A stretch of 44,822 bases of DNA, from positions 1-44,822 of the forward strand of contig NVRK02000091.1 of assembly GCA_002400845.2 (NCBI GenBank), written 5' to 3'. The notes beneath the pieces were generated by a model. The model was given only the letters and a program-made list of their open reading frames with translations. It was not told the origin of the DNA and made no database searches. The position numbers and the translations under genes are program-made. Origin of the DNA: Hyphomicrobiales bacterium (GTDB taxonomy: Bacteria > Pseudomonadota > Alphaproteobacteria > Rhizobiales > Rhizobiaceae). Below are positions 19,523-29,644 of this stretch, piece by piece (the stretch's first letter is position 1; the number at the start of each line of letters is the position of its first letter).

Positions 19523-19786
19523 CTAGTGCGTTCTTACAGCGTTTAATTCTTGTTCGCCTGCATATTCCCAAGCAGATGATGGGCTGTCACAAACAATTAG
19601 CAATTCACCTTTTGCAGAATAAACGCCCCATAAATTTTCAAACTCGGCTAAGTCTTGCAGCTGAGCGGTCAGGTCTTCCTGTGTCTCTTTTGGAATCATA
19701 GAAATATAAGCAAGCTGGTCTTCACCAACAAATCGCAGTTCACTGTCTGCGGAATCTTGCATTAAATTTATATCGTGGTTCACCAC
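19523..19786 (-). CDS. DUF1150-family small protein
   Basis: 87-aa acidic protein matching the DUF1150 pattern: an N-terminal FVGEDQLAYIS strand, a central PKETQ segment and LWGVYSAKGELLIVCDSP in the C-terminal half. It starts 38 nt downstream of hsp20 on the same strand, and this Hsp20-DUF1150 pairing is a familiar alphaproteobacterial arrangement, which suggests a role in the heat-shock or proteostasis response. No catalytic motif is visible. Molecular function is unknown. The start at 19786 overlaps nothing, and an AGGAG-like GAGTA sits upstream. Confidence 0.8.
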   Translation of the reverse strand: MVNHDINLMQDSADSELRFVGEDQLAYISMIPKETQEDLTAQLQDLAEFENLWGVYSAKGELLIVCDSPSSAWEYAGEQELNAVRTH

Positions 19787-19824
19787 TTTACTCCTACTCT
19801 AAAGTCACTCTGCTTTGTCTTCAG

Positions 19825-20247
19825 TTACTCAACAGTTGTGATGTTAATGCGTCTGCTGGCAATTACAGGTTCTGGTCGCTTTAGATTAATTGATAAAAGC
19901 CCGTTTTTAAGTTCGGCCTCTTCAACTTCTATACCTTCGGCTAACACAAAACTTTTTTGGAATTGCCTAGCAGCTATACCACGGTGCAGATATTCTTTCC
20001 CGTCATCTGCATGCTGTTTACCTCTTATCACCAACTGATTGCTTTCTATTTCAACCAAAAGTTCTTCTTCTAAAAACCCCGCAACCGCCAGTGTGATTTT
20101 AAGCTTCACCTCGGTATCTGTGATTACTTTTTCAATGTTATATGGCGGGTAACCGTCATTGCTCGACTTAGTGATTTTTTCAATCAGCCGTTCCATTTCT
20201 TCAAATCCAAGTAGAAGTGGATTGGTTAGGGTTGTGATACGCGTCAT
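19825..20247 (-). CDS. Hsp20/alpha-crystallin family small heat-shock protein
   Basis: ATP-independent holdase chaperone of 140 aa that binds unfolding proteins. The N-terminus (PLLLGFEEMERLIEKI) and PPYNIEK lead into the alpha-crystallin domain: LKITLAVAGFLEEELLVEIE, NQLVIRGKQ, and YLHRGIAARQFQKSFVLAEG, which is the IbpA-type segment. AELKNGLLSINLKRP holds the conserved GxLxxxL motif in slightly altered form, GLLSINL. AAGGA precedes the ATG. DUF1150 follows. Divergent from glcB across 284 bp, which must contain promoters for both; no convincing heat-shock or ROSE-type element could be confirmed by eye. Confidence 0.92.
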   Translation of the reverse strand: MTRITTLTNPLLLGFEEMERLIEKITKSSNDGYPPYNIEKVITDTEVKLKITLAVAGFLEEELLVEIESNQLVIRGKQHADDGKEYLHRGIAARQFQKSFVLAEGIEVEEAELKNGLLSINLKRPEPVIASRRINITTVE

Positions 20248-20531
20248 TACAAATTCCTTTTCACGGCCCCCATATTGTTAATAACCCCGTATGGCTTATC
20301 CAAAGGCAGTCCATTCACCGACCCAACATGCTTTTTTAATGCAACATTATCATGTTGTACTAAACGCTAATTGCAATGTTTCTGGCATCAGTATTTGATG
20401 AATATATGGTGCTAAACTACACTGGTTTCAAGTTTGATTTGGCAACTTGCACAAACAAGCGTTTTAGTGGTAAAAAAAATTTACCACTTACTATCTATTC
20501 AATATATCGCGCAAATCGCGCAGGAGATCAT

Positions 20532-22712
20532 ATGGAAAATTCGCAAACCGAAAATCGAATCAACGCTGGCGGGCTGAAAGTCGATAAACAGTTGTATGAT
20601 TTTGTTAACAATCAAGTTCTGCCTAATACGGGCGTTGATAAAGCTAATTTTTGGAACGGCTTTGGTGGAATCGTAAGTGACCTTGCGCCCATCAATAAAA
20701 AATTACTTGGTGTGCGCGACGATATGCAAACCCAAATTGATGAATGGTATAAAAATAACCAAGACAAGCTTCACGATATGAAAGCCTATAAAGCTTTTTT
20801 GAAAAAAATTGGTTACTTGGTCCCTCAAGGCGAAGCGTTTTCTATCTCAAGCACAAAAGTAGATGCCGAACTTGCTTCAATTGCAGGCCCACAACTTGTT
20901 GTACCTGTTATGAATGCGCGTTACGCACTAAATGCTGCCAATGCACGTTGGGGTTCATTATATGATGCGCTTTACGGCACAGATGCCTTGCCGCAAACCA
21001 ATGGCGCAGAAATCACCAAATCGTACAATCCTATTCGCGGTAAAAAAGCCATTGCATGGGGACGTAAGTTCCTAGATGAATCTGCACCTTTGAAAGATGA
21101 AAAACACGCAAAAGTTACGCGCTACACTGTTAAGAGTGGCAAGTTAGTTGCTGAACTTAAAAAAGGGTCAACTGGCCTTAAAGATGCAACACAATTTGTG
21201 GGCTATACGGGAAAGCCAGATGCACCAACAAGCATCTTCCTTGTCAAGAATGGCATGCATTTGCAAATTGTTGTTAATGACGACCATCCAATTGGTAGCG
21301 CTGACAAGGCTGGCGTTTCTGATATTATTTTAGAATCTGCAATAACAGTTATTATGGATTGCGAAGACAGTGTTGCAGCAGTTGATGCACCTGATAAAAT
21401 TGAAATTTATTCAAACTGGCTTGGCCTTATGAAGGGTGATCTTGAAGAGACGCTTACTAAAAATGGCAAAACTATTACGCGCTCTTTAAACCCTGACAAA
21501 GAATTTAAATCGCCAAGCGGCAAGGACACATCTTTACCAGGCCGCGCGGTAATGCTGGTGCGTAACGTTGGACACCTAATGACAAATCCAGCAATCTTGT
21601 ATGACGGAAACGAAGTGCCTGAAGGCATTATGGATGCCGTTATTACGGGCCTTATTGCGTTGCACGATGTTGGACCAAATGGCATCAATCAAAACTCTCG
21701 CAAAGGCTCTATGTATATTGTGAAACCAAAAATGCATGGCCCAGACGAAGTCGCCTTTGCCAGCAAATTGTTTGGCCGCGTTGAAAAACTTTTAGGCATG
21801 AAACCAAACACCATGAAAATGGGCATTATGGATGAAGAACGTCGTACAACAGTAAATTTAAAAGAGTGTATTAGAGCTGCAAAATCTCGCGTTGTGTTTA
21901 TCAATACTGGTTTCTTAGATCGCACTGGCGACGAAATGCACACTTCTATGTATGCAGGCCCGATGATTAGAAAAGCAGACATGAAAGCCTCTAATTGGAT
22001 TAGTGCTTATGAAGACAACAATGTCGATGTTGGTCTTGCCTGTGGCTTATCTGGTAAAGCGCAAATTGGTAAGGGTATGTGGGCTATGCCAGACCTAATG
22101 GCCGACATGCTAAAGCAAAAAATCGGTCATCCAAAATCTGGCGCTAATACTGCTTGGGTACCTTCTCCAACCGCTGCAACGCTACACGCAACGCATTACC
22201 ACCAAGTTGATGTTGCAGCTGTGCAGAAGAAACTGGCCCGCCGCAAAAAAGCAAAACTGGAAGATATTTTATCCATTCCAATATCGCGCCGTCCAAATTG
22301 GCCAAATGAAGATATTAAAAACGAATTGGACAATAATGCACAAGGCATATTGGGCTATGTTGTGCGCTGGGTAAACCAAGGTGTTGGTTGTTCTAAAGTA
22401 CCCGACATCAATAATATTGGACTGATGGAAGACCGCGCAACCCTACGTATCTCTTCGCAACATATGGCAAATTGGTTACATCATAAAATATGCACCAAGG
22501 CGCAAGTTATGGCGTCTATGAAGCGTATGGCAAAAATAGTTGATAAACAAAACAAAGGTGACCCTGAATACCAAAACATGGCACCTGCCCTTGATAATTC
22601 AATTGCATTTCAGGCTGCATGTGAGTTGGTGTTTGAAGGCAAAGTTCAACCTTCTGGTTATACCGAACCTATTTTGCATCGTCGCAGACTGGAACTTAAA
22701 AGCTCTAACTAA
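20532..22712 (+). CDS. glcB: Malate synthase G
   Basis: Cytoplasmic enzyme condensing glyoxylate with acetyl-CoA to malate, used for growth on acetate or glycolate. From the ATG at 20532, preceded by AGGAG, it has 726 aa, the usual monomeric G-isoform size. An upstream in-frame extension to 20376 encodes 52 unrelated residues and is not accepted. Recognisable parts: [42 protein letters not shown] (metal Glu), [13 protein letters not shown] (metal Asp region), [10 protein letters not shown] and [13 protein letters not shown] (catalytic-base Asp). Isocitrate lyase is not in the window. It is a single gene with its own terminator. Confidence 0.97.
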   Translation: MENSQTENRINAGGLKVDKQLYDFVNNQVLPNTGVDKANFWNGFGGIVSDLAPINKKLLGVRDDMQTQIDEWYKNNQDKLHDMKAYKAFLKKIGYLVPQGEAFSISSTKVDAELASIAGPQLVVPVMNARYALNAANARWGSLYDALYGTDALPQTNGAEITKSYNPIRGKKAIAWGRKFLDESAPLKDEKHAKVTRYTVKSGKLVAELKKGSTGLKDATQFVGYTGKPDAPTSIFLVKNGMHLQIVVNDDHPIGSADKAGVSDIILESAITVIMDCEDSVAAVDAPDKIEIYSNWLGLMKGDLEETLTKNGKTITRSLNPDKEFKSPSGKDTSLPGRAVMLVRNVGHLMTNPAILYDGNEVPEGIMDAVITGLIALHDVGPNGINQNSRKGSMYIVKPKMHGPDEVAFASKLFGRVEKLLGMKPNTMKMGIMDEERRTTVNLKECIRAAKSRVVFINTGFLDRTGDEMHTSMYAGPMIRKADMKASNWISAYEDNNVDVGLACGLSGKAQIGKGMWAMPDLMADMLKQKIGHPKSGANTAWVPSPTAATLHATHYHQVDVAAVQKKLARRKKAKLEDILSIPISRRPNWPNEDIKNELDNNAQGILGYVVRWVNQGVGCSKVPDINNIGLMEDRATLRISSQHMANWLHHKICTKAQVMASMKRMAKIVDKQNKGDPEYQNMAPALDNSIAFQAACELVFEGKVQPSGYTEPILHRRRLELKSSN

Positions 22713-22736
22713 AAAGCTTTAAAAAAACAGATAAAG

Positions 22737-22772
22737 AAAAACCCGCTGGTCAATTTGATTAGCGGGTTTTTT
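22737..22772 (+). terminator. Rho-independent terminator of glcB
   Basis: AAAACCCGCT (22737-22746) pairs with AGCGGGTTTT (22761-22770), a perfect 10-bp stem, followed by more T. The A-rich 5' side makes it likely also to work for the convergent L,D-transpeptidase gene. Confidence 0.9.
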
Positions 22773-22794
22773 ATTATTAAATTCTCATCAAAAT

Positions 22795-23469
22795 TTATTG
22801 CTTAACAACCACTTTTGGACGGCCTTTAACGCGGTCGTAAAGATCAATAATATCTTGGTTGATTAGACGTATGCATCCAGAAGAAGCCGCTGTTCCTATC
22901 GAAGCCCATTGCGGTGTACCATGTAAACGGTACAAAGTATCTTTACCATCTTTGAAAAGATAAATGGCTCTAGCGCCCAATGGGTTTTTAAGACCAGGCT
23001 CCATGCCGCCATTTTCAGCGCTGTATTTTCTTAGGGATGGCTTACGCTCAATCATTTCTTCTGGTGGTGTCCAAGTTGGCCAAGGTCTTTTCCAGCCAAC
23101 TTTTGCATTACCATTCCATTCAAAGCCAGCTTTACCAACACCAACGCCATAACGCATTGCTTTGCCATTTGGCTCGATTAAATACAAAAAGCGTTTCTTG
23201 ACATCAACAATGATCGTGCCAGTTTTTTCTTTTGTCCTATACGATACACGTTGACGTAAAAATTGAGGTTCAATTTTTTTGACCGGTACCGCTGGAATTT
23301 CAAAACCGCCATCATTGACTTTTCTGTAATCTTTAATAAATTCTTTTGGGCCTTTTGGTGTAAAGGAAAATGTTTTTTTTCGCTCGCCATCTTTAAAGCT
23401 TTCTGAACAACCAGAAAGCAATGCCATAGCAGCTGAGCCCATAAGCATTAAGCTTGTTCTACGATTCAT
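22795..23469 (-). CDS. L,D-transpeptidase (YkuD domain), lipoprotein-type
   Basis: Periplasmic L,D-transpeptidase that makes 3-3 peptidoglycan crosslinks or attaches proteins to peptidoglycan. From the Met at 23469 (preceded by GGGGA) it has 224 aa; the longer frame to 23499 adds 10 residues ahead of the signal and is disfavoured. The signal MNRRTSLMLMGSAAMALLSG ends in a lipobox-like LSGC; it also contains paired Arg. The YkuD catalytic pattern is HGTPQWASIGTAASSGCIRL, with the nucleophilic Cys and its His partner, preceded by IIVDVKKRFLYLIEPNGKAM. The family is plentiful in Hyphomicrobiales, which build much 3-3 crosslinked wall. The specific role cannot be told. Confidence 0.92.
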   Translation of the reverse strand: MNRRTSLMLMGSAAMALLSGCSESFKDGERKKTFSFTPKGPKEFIKDYRKVNDGGFEIPAVPVKKIEPQFLRQRVSYRTKEKTGTIIVDVKKRFLYLIEPNGKAMRYGVGVGKAGFEWNGNAKVGWKRPWPTWTPPEEMIERKPSLRKYSAENGGMEPGLKNPLGARAIYLFKDGKDTLYRLHGTPQWASIGTAASSGCIRLINQDIIDLYDRVKGRPKVVVKQ

Positions 23470-23747
23470 GGAGTCCCCGTCAATTCTTCGTATTTTCAAT
23501 TAAATTGTATGAATATCGTTTCCGCAATATTCTCGATTCTTATCTACAAGTTTGGTACAAGCCACTATTGATAAAGGCAACCAGATTTAGTGATTCTCGC
23601 GGTGATGTGATTGATTGTTGCAATATTGATACATATTTTACCATGGGTAAGGTTTTAACATTATACTTTGGTCATTTGATTGCTTGTTTTGACTAGGTTA
23701 CTTTTGTTTTTAATCTAATTATCCGAACACGCATCAATGGACACAAA

Positions 23748-24269
23748 ATGCCTCTTGTATCAGTTGGGAAACAAAATCCACTTATTGATGGTAGACAATC
23801 TGCATCTGCGATGGAAATTCGCTCGGGTATGGTTCAATATTATTGAAAATTAAATCATGTAATATTGCCAGAATTCCCGCTAGTCACTGGACGACGCGCT
23901 GACTTAGTCACATTAGACAGCAAGGGATTTTTCACAATAATAGAGATTAAATCTTCAATTGAGGATTATAAAGCCGATAACAAATGGCATGAATATAAAG
24001 AGTATTGCGACAGATTTTTATTTGCTACCCACCCAAAAGTGCCAGAAGATATTTTTCCAAAAGAAGAAGGCTTATTCATCGCGGATAAATTTGGGGCCCA
24101 TGAAGTGCGTGAGCCAACTGAAATGCGCTTAGCGCCAGCTCGCCGCAAAGCCCTGACATTAAGGTTTGCAAGGCTTGCAGCAAAACAATTAGACCGCGTT
24201 AGCACATGCAGCCTAGAAAATGGTCTCGACTTGCCAAATGACATTACGAAATTTGGCAAGGACGATTAA
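23748..24269 (+). pseudogene. mmcB: mmcB (putative DNA-repair endonuclease), interrupted by an in-frame TGA
   Basis: MmcB (DUF252) is a small putative nuclease in alphaproteobacteria, linked to DNA damage in Caulobacter. The reading frame from the ATG at 23748 gives MPLVSVGKQNPLIDGRQSAS and MEIRSGMVQYY, a MmcB-like N-terminus. It then hits TGA (23844-23846) and continues in the same frame as KLNHVILPEFPLVTGRRADL, EIKSSIEDYKADNKWHEY and LRFARLAAKQ, which match the rest of MmcB. Total length without the stop would be 173 aa, normal for the family. A single base change (for example TTA to TGA) explains it. A restart at the TTG at 23865 has no clear ribosome site. The gene converges on actR. Confidence 0.8.
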
Positions 24270-24275
24270 GTAAAA

Positions 24276-24833
24276 TTATCTAGGTGCGCGTTTTGCTAAA
24301 ATACGTTGCAAGGTTCTTCTATGCATGTTTAAGCGACGCGCAGTTTCTGAAACGTTGCGATCACATAATTCGTAAACACGTAAAATATGTTCCCAGCGAA
24401 CGCGGTCCGCAGACATTGGATTTTCTGGAGGAGGTGCTTTTTCGTCACCCTTACGCATTAATGCAGCAAAAACATCATCTGCATCTGCTGGTTTTGAAAG
24501 ATAATCAACTGCACCCATTTTTACCGCTGTCACAGCAGTAGCAATGTTGCCGTAGCCAGTAAGAATGATCGATTTGCATTCAGAGTTTTCTTCTTTGATA
24601 ACCTGAATGACATCAAGACCATTGCCATCACCTAAACGCATATCGACAACGGCAAAATCTGGTGGTGAGGCTTTGGTTATACGAACCCCATCGGCAACGG
24701 ATTCAGCCACATCGACTACAAATCCCCTTGATTCCATTGCTCGGCCAAGGCGGTTTAGAAATGGTCGATCATCATCAACAATTAATAATCGTTTATTCTC
24801 TAAAACCGCAACATTGTTCTGTTCTGTTGTCAT
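24276..24833 (-). CDS. actR: ActR/RegA/PrrA redox response regulator
   Basis: Global response regulator of redox metabolism (RegA/ActR/PrrA family), 185 aa. Receiver residues are Asp20/Asp21, the phosphorylated Asp64 in VVDMRLGDG, Thr92 in LTGYG and Lys114. A short proline-rich link (PPPENP) leads to the Fis-type helix-turn-helix, whose sequence is the near-invariant family tail: RVYELCDRNVSETARRLNMH, then RRTLQRILAKRAPR. It directly follows the kinase actS on the same strand, separated by 157 bp. Regulated functions in relatives include respiration, nitrogen fixation and acid tolerance; the exact target set here is not known. Confidence 0.96.
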   Translation of the reverse strand: MTTEQNNVAVLENKRLLIVDDDRPFLNRLGRAMESRGFVVDVAESVADGVRITKASPPDFAVVDMRLGDGNGLDVIQVIKEENSECKSIILTGYGNIATAVTAVKMGAVDYLSKPADADDVFAALMRKGDEKAPPPENPMSADRVRWEHILRVYELCDRNVSETARRLNMHRRTLQRILAKRAPR

Positions 24834-24990
24834 TTAATTGCTCGCTTTTAAATACGTGCTTCTTTTTTATTGGCTAACTGGTTTATATACTCAGTATACA
24901 CCAACCATTATTTACCAAGGTTTGTATAATTATGCCAGTATCACAACTGTCACAGGCAAGTAAGTGTCTCATATGGTATCAAAATTTAAA

Positions 24991-26310
24991 TTAAAAACCC
25001 ATTCTTCTTTGGTCAAACTTGTCTCTTTGCCAAGTAATTGTAACTCTAGCACCTGTTATAGCGACATCTTCTTCATCATCACTTTCGCGATTTGAGAAAA
25101 TCAACTCCGCACCATTTCGTTCCAGTAGTGTTTTTGCAATAAATACGCCAAGGCCAAGGCCGCCGCCTGTTTCTCTTTTTGTTGCTCCCCTGGTTGTTAA
25201 GAACGGCTCACCAATTTTTGAAAGCAACTCTGTTGTAAAACCCTGCCCATCATCTTCAATAACAAATACAACCTTTTCTTCGTCCCATTTTGCACTGAAC
25301 GTAACTTTAGAATTGGCGAAATCTACAGCGTTTTCAACAATATTACCTAAGCCATAAAGAATTGCGGCATCTCTTTGTATTTCTGGGCTTGGTTTTGGCC
25401 CTTCGCCTTTAACATCTAAGACAACATCAAAATCTCGGTGAGGGGCCGAAATTTCTTCCATTAAAAGTTCAATTGAAAGGCGGGCAACATTATCATCTGA
25501 TTCTGAATTTAGTGATGATATCTTCTGTAGAATATCTCTGCACCGCGCCGCTTGGCTGCGTAATAAAGCAGCATCTTCATATAATGGAGAATCTTTTGGT
25601 ATCTCGCGCATCATCTCTTTTGATACCAATGCAATGGTCGCTAGTGGCGTACCAAGTTCATGCGCTGCGGCAATAGACAGCCCATCTAAACTAGACACAT
25701 GTTGCTCGTGCTGAAGCACCAATTCTGTAGCGGCTAATGCCTCGGCTAATTTTCGCGATTCATTAGCAACTCTATAAGTGTAGACAGACGTAAACCCCAT
25801 CATCGCAATAATGGACGACCATACGCCAACCTTAATTTCAATTGGCTGTATTAAATCAAAACCAAAATGCCAGGGCAATGGCTCATGAACAAATACCAAA
25901 AATGTTACTGCACAAATTGACCAACTGAAAAGTATGACCGTGTATTGTACTCTTTGTGACGACGCTGAAATTACAACAGGAACTGCCAGCAATGCAGAAA
26001 ATGGATTTTGAATGCCGCCAGTTAAATATAACAAAGCCGCCAACTGCACAATGTCATAACCCAGCAATGCAACGACAGGCAGGCCTTCCCATCTAGCATT
26101 TTCTGGGTATTTATTTTTAAGATACAAATTTAAGGCCGCGGATACTGCAATAAAGGCAAGACAGGGAATGATTAAAAAATCGAATTTTAATCCAAAATAA
26201 ACAACCAACACCGCAATGATTTGACCAATAACTGCTAACCAACGAATGCGAATGAGCGTTTCGAGGCGAAGGGCAGCAAAGCTATCCTTATTCAGCAATC
26301 TATTTTTCAA
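24991..26310 (-). CDS. actS: ActS/RegB redox-sensing histidine kinase
   Basis: Membrane histidine kinase partner of ActR, 439 aa. Six hydrophobic segments occupy about residues 20-185. They contain the quinone-binding motif GGIQNPF (98-104). The phospho-acceptor is His217 in AAAHELGTPLA. The redox-active cysteine of this family is present as Cys257 in SQAARCRDIL. The ATPase domain shows N-box NIVENAVDFAN, DDGQGF and GGGLGLGVFI. So both known signal inputs, quinone pool and Cys redox state, appear intact. It begins with TTG at 26310, preceded by GAGGAAA. Order hrpB-actS-actR on one strand suggests shared transcription. Confidence 0.96.
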   Translation of the reverse strand: MKNRLLNKDSFAALRLETLIRIRWLAVIGQIIAVLVVYFGLKFDFLIIPCLAFIAVSAALNLYLKNKYPENARWEGLPVVALLGYDIVQLAALLYLTGGIQNPFSALLAVPVVISASSQRVQYTVILFSWSICAVTFLVFVHEPLPWHFGFDLIQPIEIKVGVWSSIIAMMGFTSVYTYRVANESRKLAEALAATELVLQHEQHVSSLDGLSIAAAHELGTPLATIALVSKEMMREIPKDSPLYEDAALLRSQAARCRDILQKISSLNSESDDNVARLSIELLMEEISAPHRDFDVVLDVKGEGPKPSPEIQRDAAILYGLGNIVENAVDFANSKVTFSAKWDEEKVVFVIEDDGQGFTTELLSKIGEPFLTTRGATKRETGGGLGLGVFIAKTLLERNGAELIFSNRESDDEEDVAITGARVTITWQRDKFDQRRMGF

Positions 26311-26400
26311 TTCGTTTCCTCACTTTTAATTCAGTCGCATTATCTAAAGGATTAAACATTTTTAGTGACGCTTGTTAAGTGGCTCTTAAAGTAGCGCGTA

Positions 26401-28923
26401 TTATGTGCCTCTGGGTTTTGCTCTAGCTGTTGGGCTTGCATTACTAGGGTCATCTGGCCAAACATGTTTTGGATATCTTCCCTTCATTTCTTTTTTAACA
26501 TCAGTCCAACTGCCCGCCCAAAACCTTGGTAAATCCATTGTCGTTTGAATAGGCCTATATGCCGGTGATAATAATTCAAGCGTTATCGGCACAACACCAT
26601 TCATGACACTTGGGTGTATTTTTAAACCAAACAATTCTTGCACTCTAACACTTAACGTAACCGTATCATTCTTGTATCGCAAAGTAATTTTTGACCCTGT
26701 TGGAATGTCAAAACGTTTTGGCGCAAGCTTATTCAATTGCGTCAATTGTTCATAACCCACTAGATGATTTAACCCATCGACTAAATGGCTTTGCTTAATA
26801 TCTGCAAAGCCTTTTGCATTTTGAATAAAGGGTAAGAGCCATTCTTCTAATGACGCAAGCAAAGCAGTATCGCTTACGTCTGGAAAATTATCGTGATCTT
26901 GAGTATGTAAAAATGCCAGTCTAGCGCGAAGGTTTGAGGCTTCAGATTTTCCATCAATGTCGATATTCAACAAGCTAAAGCCTTGCTCTCGCAATGTAGT
27001 CACAAGGCCATCAGCCAATTTATCTTCAGGCATTAATTTTGATGGCTGCGATGATAATTGCAGTTGATTAAGGCTAACGATAAGACGCGCTTTAAATTGT
27101 TTCGTCTGCGTATCAAACTGTATTTTTCTTATGTTTTTAATACGTGTGCTATGAAGCGCCTCAATCTCATCAAATTCAATTTCAGCCGCAGAAAGTATCC
27201 TCGCCATGGAGGCTTTGCCTTGTATTTCTGCCGCTACGATATAATCAACGCTCGCTAATGGACCAGAGCCATCTAACATCGCACGTCTGCCATTTGCCAT
27301 TCTAAACTGGCTGTTGCCTTGCGGGTCTTTGCCCATATTTTTTGCAATGCGATCTGGGTACGCAAAAGAAAGTAATGCGCCCATCGATAGAGTATCTGGC
27401 GAACCAGTAGTATGGTTGATAGCGCCAATTTTATTAGAGATGCTTTTGGCTAGCTTTTTGGTCTTTACCGCTCTTGGGCCTTTGTCTCTTTTTGCATTTT
27501 CAATTCTATGATTTAGATCAACAGCATTGCCGCCTAAGCCTCGTTCGGTCAACAACAATGCAAGCAATGAAGCTTGTTCTATTTGTTTGTCTGCCTGCAA
27601 AACCATATTTGCTAATCTTGGCGGCAATGGCATAAAACGTATCTTCTTGCCATTTTGCGTAATCACGCCTTTTTCGTCTAACGCACTAATCGAGGTGAGT
27701 AATTTTACGGCCTCTGCCCAAGAAGTTGCTGGGGGTTTATCTAGCCATTTTAAACCTTTAGGATCGCTAACGCCCCACTCGGCTAAATCTAAAACGAGCG
27801 AAGATAAGTCTGCCTCTAATATTTCTGGACGTTCATAATCTGGCAATGAGGCTGTTTGGCCTTCATGCCAAATTCTATAAACAACACCTTCTTGCGTTCT
27901 GCCTGCGCGCCCTGCACGCTGATCGATTGAAGCCTTAGCTGCACGCTGTGTTTCTAATCTTGTGATACCTGTATTGGGTTCATAGACAGGCACTCTAGCA
28001 AGCCCGCTATCAATAACAGTACGCACCCCATCTATGGTGATGGATGTTTGAGCAATGGAGGTTGCCAAAACAATTTTACGTCGTCCTTTTGGTGCTGGTT
28101 TAATCGCAACATCTTGCTGGGCTGGCGGCATTGCACCATAAAGAGGTGTGATGAGTGTTGTTGTGGGTAGTATTGTTTCTAAGCTTTTTGCCAAACGCAA
28201 AATTTCAGATTGCCCTGGTAAAAAACACAATATACTTCCAGCTTCTTCGCTATGGGCTTTTCTAATTATGCGAAGCATTGCTTCTTCTGTGCGCTCATTA
28301 GGCGTTTTGTTTTCATAGCGAATTTTAATTGGATATGCGCGGCCTTCACTTACAATAATGGGCACTGCTTCTTGCTTGTTATCAAATAATTGGGCAACCC
28401 TTGAACCGTCCATTGTTGCAGACATCGGCATGATGCGTAAATCTGGACGAAAGGCCTCTTGAACATCTAAGGCAAGCGCTAGGCCTAAATCTGCATCGAG
28501 GCTTCTCTCATGGTATTCATCAAACAATATTGCTGCCACACCCGTTAATTCAGGATCATCCAAAATCATGCGCGTGAAAACGCCTTCCGTCACAACTTCA
28601 ATTCGGGTTTGACTGCTTGTTTTAGAATCCATGCGAACGCGGTAGCCAATTGTTTGGCCCACTTTTTCACCCAGCAAACTCGCCATATAATGCGCCGCAG
28701 AACGCGCCGCAATTCGGCGCGGCTCTAACATGATTATTTTACTGTCCTTCGTTCCAGTCTGCATCCATGGTTCATTGAGCAAGGCTATGGGCACACGGGT
28801 TGTTTTACCTGCGCCAGGTGGCGCCACCAAAATTGCAGAATTATGATTTTGCAATGCAGATTTCAGTGCTTCAATGCAATCATCAATGGGCAGTTTTGTA
28901 AGAGATGGTATATTTATGTTCAT
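26401..28923 (-). CDS. hrpB: ATP-dependent RNA helicase HrpB
   Basis: DEAH-box helicase of the HrpB family, 840 aa, full length. Helicase motifs: I, APPGAGKTTRVPIAL; II, DEYHERSLDADLG (the HrpB-type variant DEYH); III, MSATMD; IV, LPGQSEI; V, ATSIAQTSITIDGV; VI, DQRAGRAGRTQEG. The conserved C-terminal HrpB domain ends with FWAGSWTDVKKEMKGRYPKH followed by the usual WPDDP, typical of this family. It lies upstream of actS by 90 bp and downstream of ynjD. Natural RNA substrates in these bacteria are not known. Confidence 0.96.
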   Translation of the reverse strand: MNINIPSLTKLPIDDCIEALKSALQNHNSAILVAPPGAGKTTRVPIALLNEPWMQTGTKDSKIIMLEPRRIAARSAAHYMASLLGEKVGQTIGYRVRMDSKTSSQTRIEVVTEGVFTRMILDDPELTGVAAILFDEYHERSLDADLGLALALDVQEAFRPDLRIMPMSATMDGSRVAQLFDNKQEAVPIIVSEGRAYPIKIRYENKTPNERTEEAMLRIIRKAHSEEAGSILCFLPGQSEILRLAKSLETILPTTTLITPLYGAMPPAQQDVAIKPAPKGRRKIVLATSIAQTSITIDGVRTVIDSGLARVPVYEPNTGITRLETQRAAKASIDQRAGRAGRTQEGVVYRIWHEGQTASLPDYERPEILEADLSSLVLDLAEWGVSDPKGLKWLDKPPATSWAEAVKLLTSISALDEKGVITQNGKKIRFMPLPPRLANMVLQADKQIEQASLLALLLTERGLGGNAVDLNHRIENAKRDKGPRAVKTKKLAKSISNKIGAINHTTGSPDTLSMGALLSFAYPDRIAKNMGKDPQGNSQFRMANGRRAMLDGSGPLASVDYIVAAEIQGKASMARILSAAEIEFDEIEALHSTRIKNIRKIQFDTQTKQFKARLIVSLNQLQLSSQPSKLMPEDKLADGLVTTLREQGFSLLNIDIDGKSEASNLRARLAFLHTQDHDNFPDVSDTALLASLEEWLLPFIQNAKGFADIKQSHLVDGLNHLVGYEQLTQLNKLAPKRFDIPTGSKITLRYKNDTVTLSVRVQELFGLKIHPSVMNGVVPITLELLSPAYRPIQTTMDLPRFWAGSWTDVKKEMKGRYPKHVWPDDPSNASPTARAKPRGT

Positions 28924-28996
28924 GGATGGTTTTTAAAAGCACATGCCAATGGCATCAAGCTAAAAATTGTGGCCGCAGACCAAATAACATGCATGA

Positions 28997-29644
28997 TTAA
29001 AGCGTTATCACTTTTCCACCTGCTGCTTTTGCGTCTTCTTCATCGTGGGTCACCATTAAAATTGGCAACATACGCCTCTTTGCTTCTGTGAAAACGAACT
29101 CTCTAATTTGTGCTTTTAAATTAGTATCTAATTTTGAAAATGGTTCGTCTAACAACAAAGCTTGAGGGCTGGATAATAATACGCGCATCAATGCAATGCG
29201 AGATTTTTGTCCGCCTGATAGCGTTGCTGGGTCGGCGTTAAAATAATCTGAAAGATTTGCAACTTCCAAAGCCTCCTCGACCAATGTTTTGCGTTCAGCT
29301 TTTGATCTTACGTTTGCGCCCACTGCAAACAACAAGTTTTGCCCAACACTCATGTGAGGAAACAGCATTGCATCTTGAAATAACAGGCCAATTTTTCGCA
29401 ATTCCGCTGGCAATTCATTCAAGTTAGTTTCGTTTAAATTTATATCTCCTGACGCTACGAAAACTGGATCTAAAAAGCCTGCGATATAAGCCAACAGACT
29501 AGATTTACCAGAACCAGAAGGCCCCATGAGTGTTAGCACTTCGCCTGCTTGCACAGTTTCGTTTACTGATAAGAGCAATTTATCATTAAGCACAATTTGT
29601 ACATTGTTTAAATGCAAGGCATTACCATTTGAATTTTCAATCAT
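28997..29644 (-). CDS. ynjD: ABC importer ATP-binding protein, YnjD type
   Basis: ATPase of a three-gene importer, 215 aa. Walker A GPSGSGKSSLL, Q-loop FQDAMLFPHMSVGQNL, signature LSGGQKSRIALMR, Walker B LLLDEPFSKLD and the switch MVTHDEEDA are all intact. Size and sequence pattern match YnjD (about 215 aa). The ATG overlaps the ynjC stop by four bases (ATGA), showing coupling. ThiQ, the thiamine ATPase, is similar; the call between the two rests mainly on ynjB. The protein likely energises uptake of an unidentified small solute. Confidence 0.85.
   Translation of the reverse strand: MIENSNGNALHLNNVQIVLNDKLLLSVNETVQAGEVLTLMGPSGSGKSSLLAYIAGFLDPVFVASGDINLNETNLNELPAELRKIGLLFQDAMLFPHMSVGQNLLFAVGANVRSKAERKTLVEEALEVANLSDYFNADPATLSGGQKSRIALMRVLLSSPQALLLDEPFSKLDTNLKAQIREFVFTEAKRRMLPILMVTHDEEDAKAAGGKVITL

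Noticed and set aside
20248-20531. Possible heat-shock promoter or ROSE-type thermosensor in front of hsp20
   Set aside because: No clear sigma-32 pair, CIRCE inverted repeat or conserved ROSE hairpin near the ribosome site could be confirmed by reading.
20376-20531. 52-residue N-terminal extension of malate synthase G
   Set aside because: The residues resemble no malate synthase, and a strong AGGAG site serves the ATG at 20532.
23454-23696. 80-codon frame over the L,D-transpeptidase start
   Set aside because: It overlaps a well-supported signal peptide on the other strand and shows no recognisable domain.
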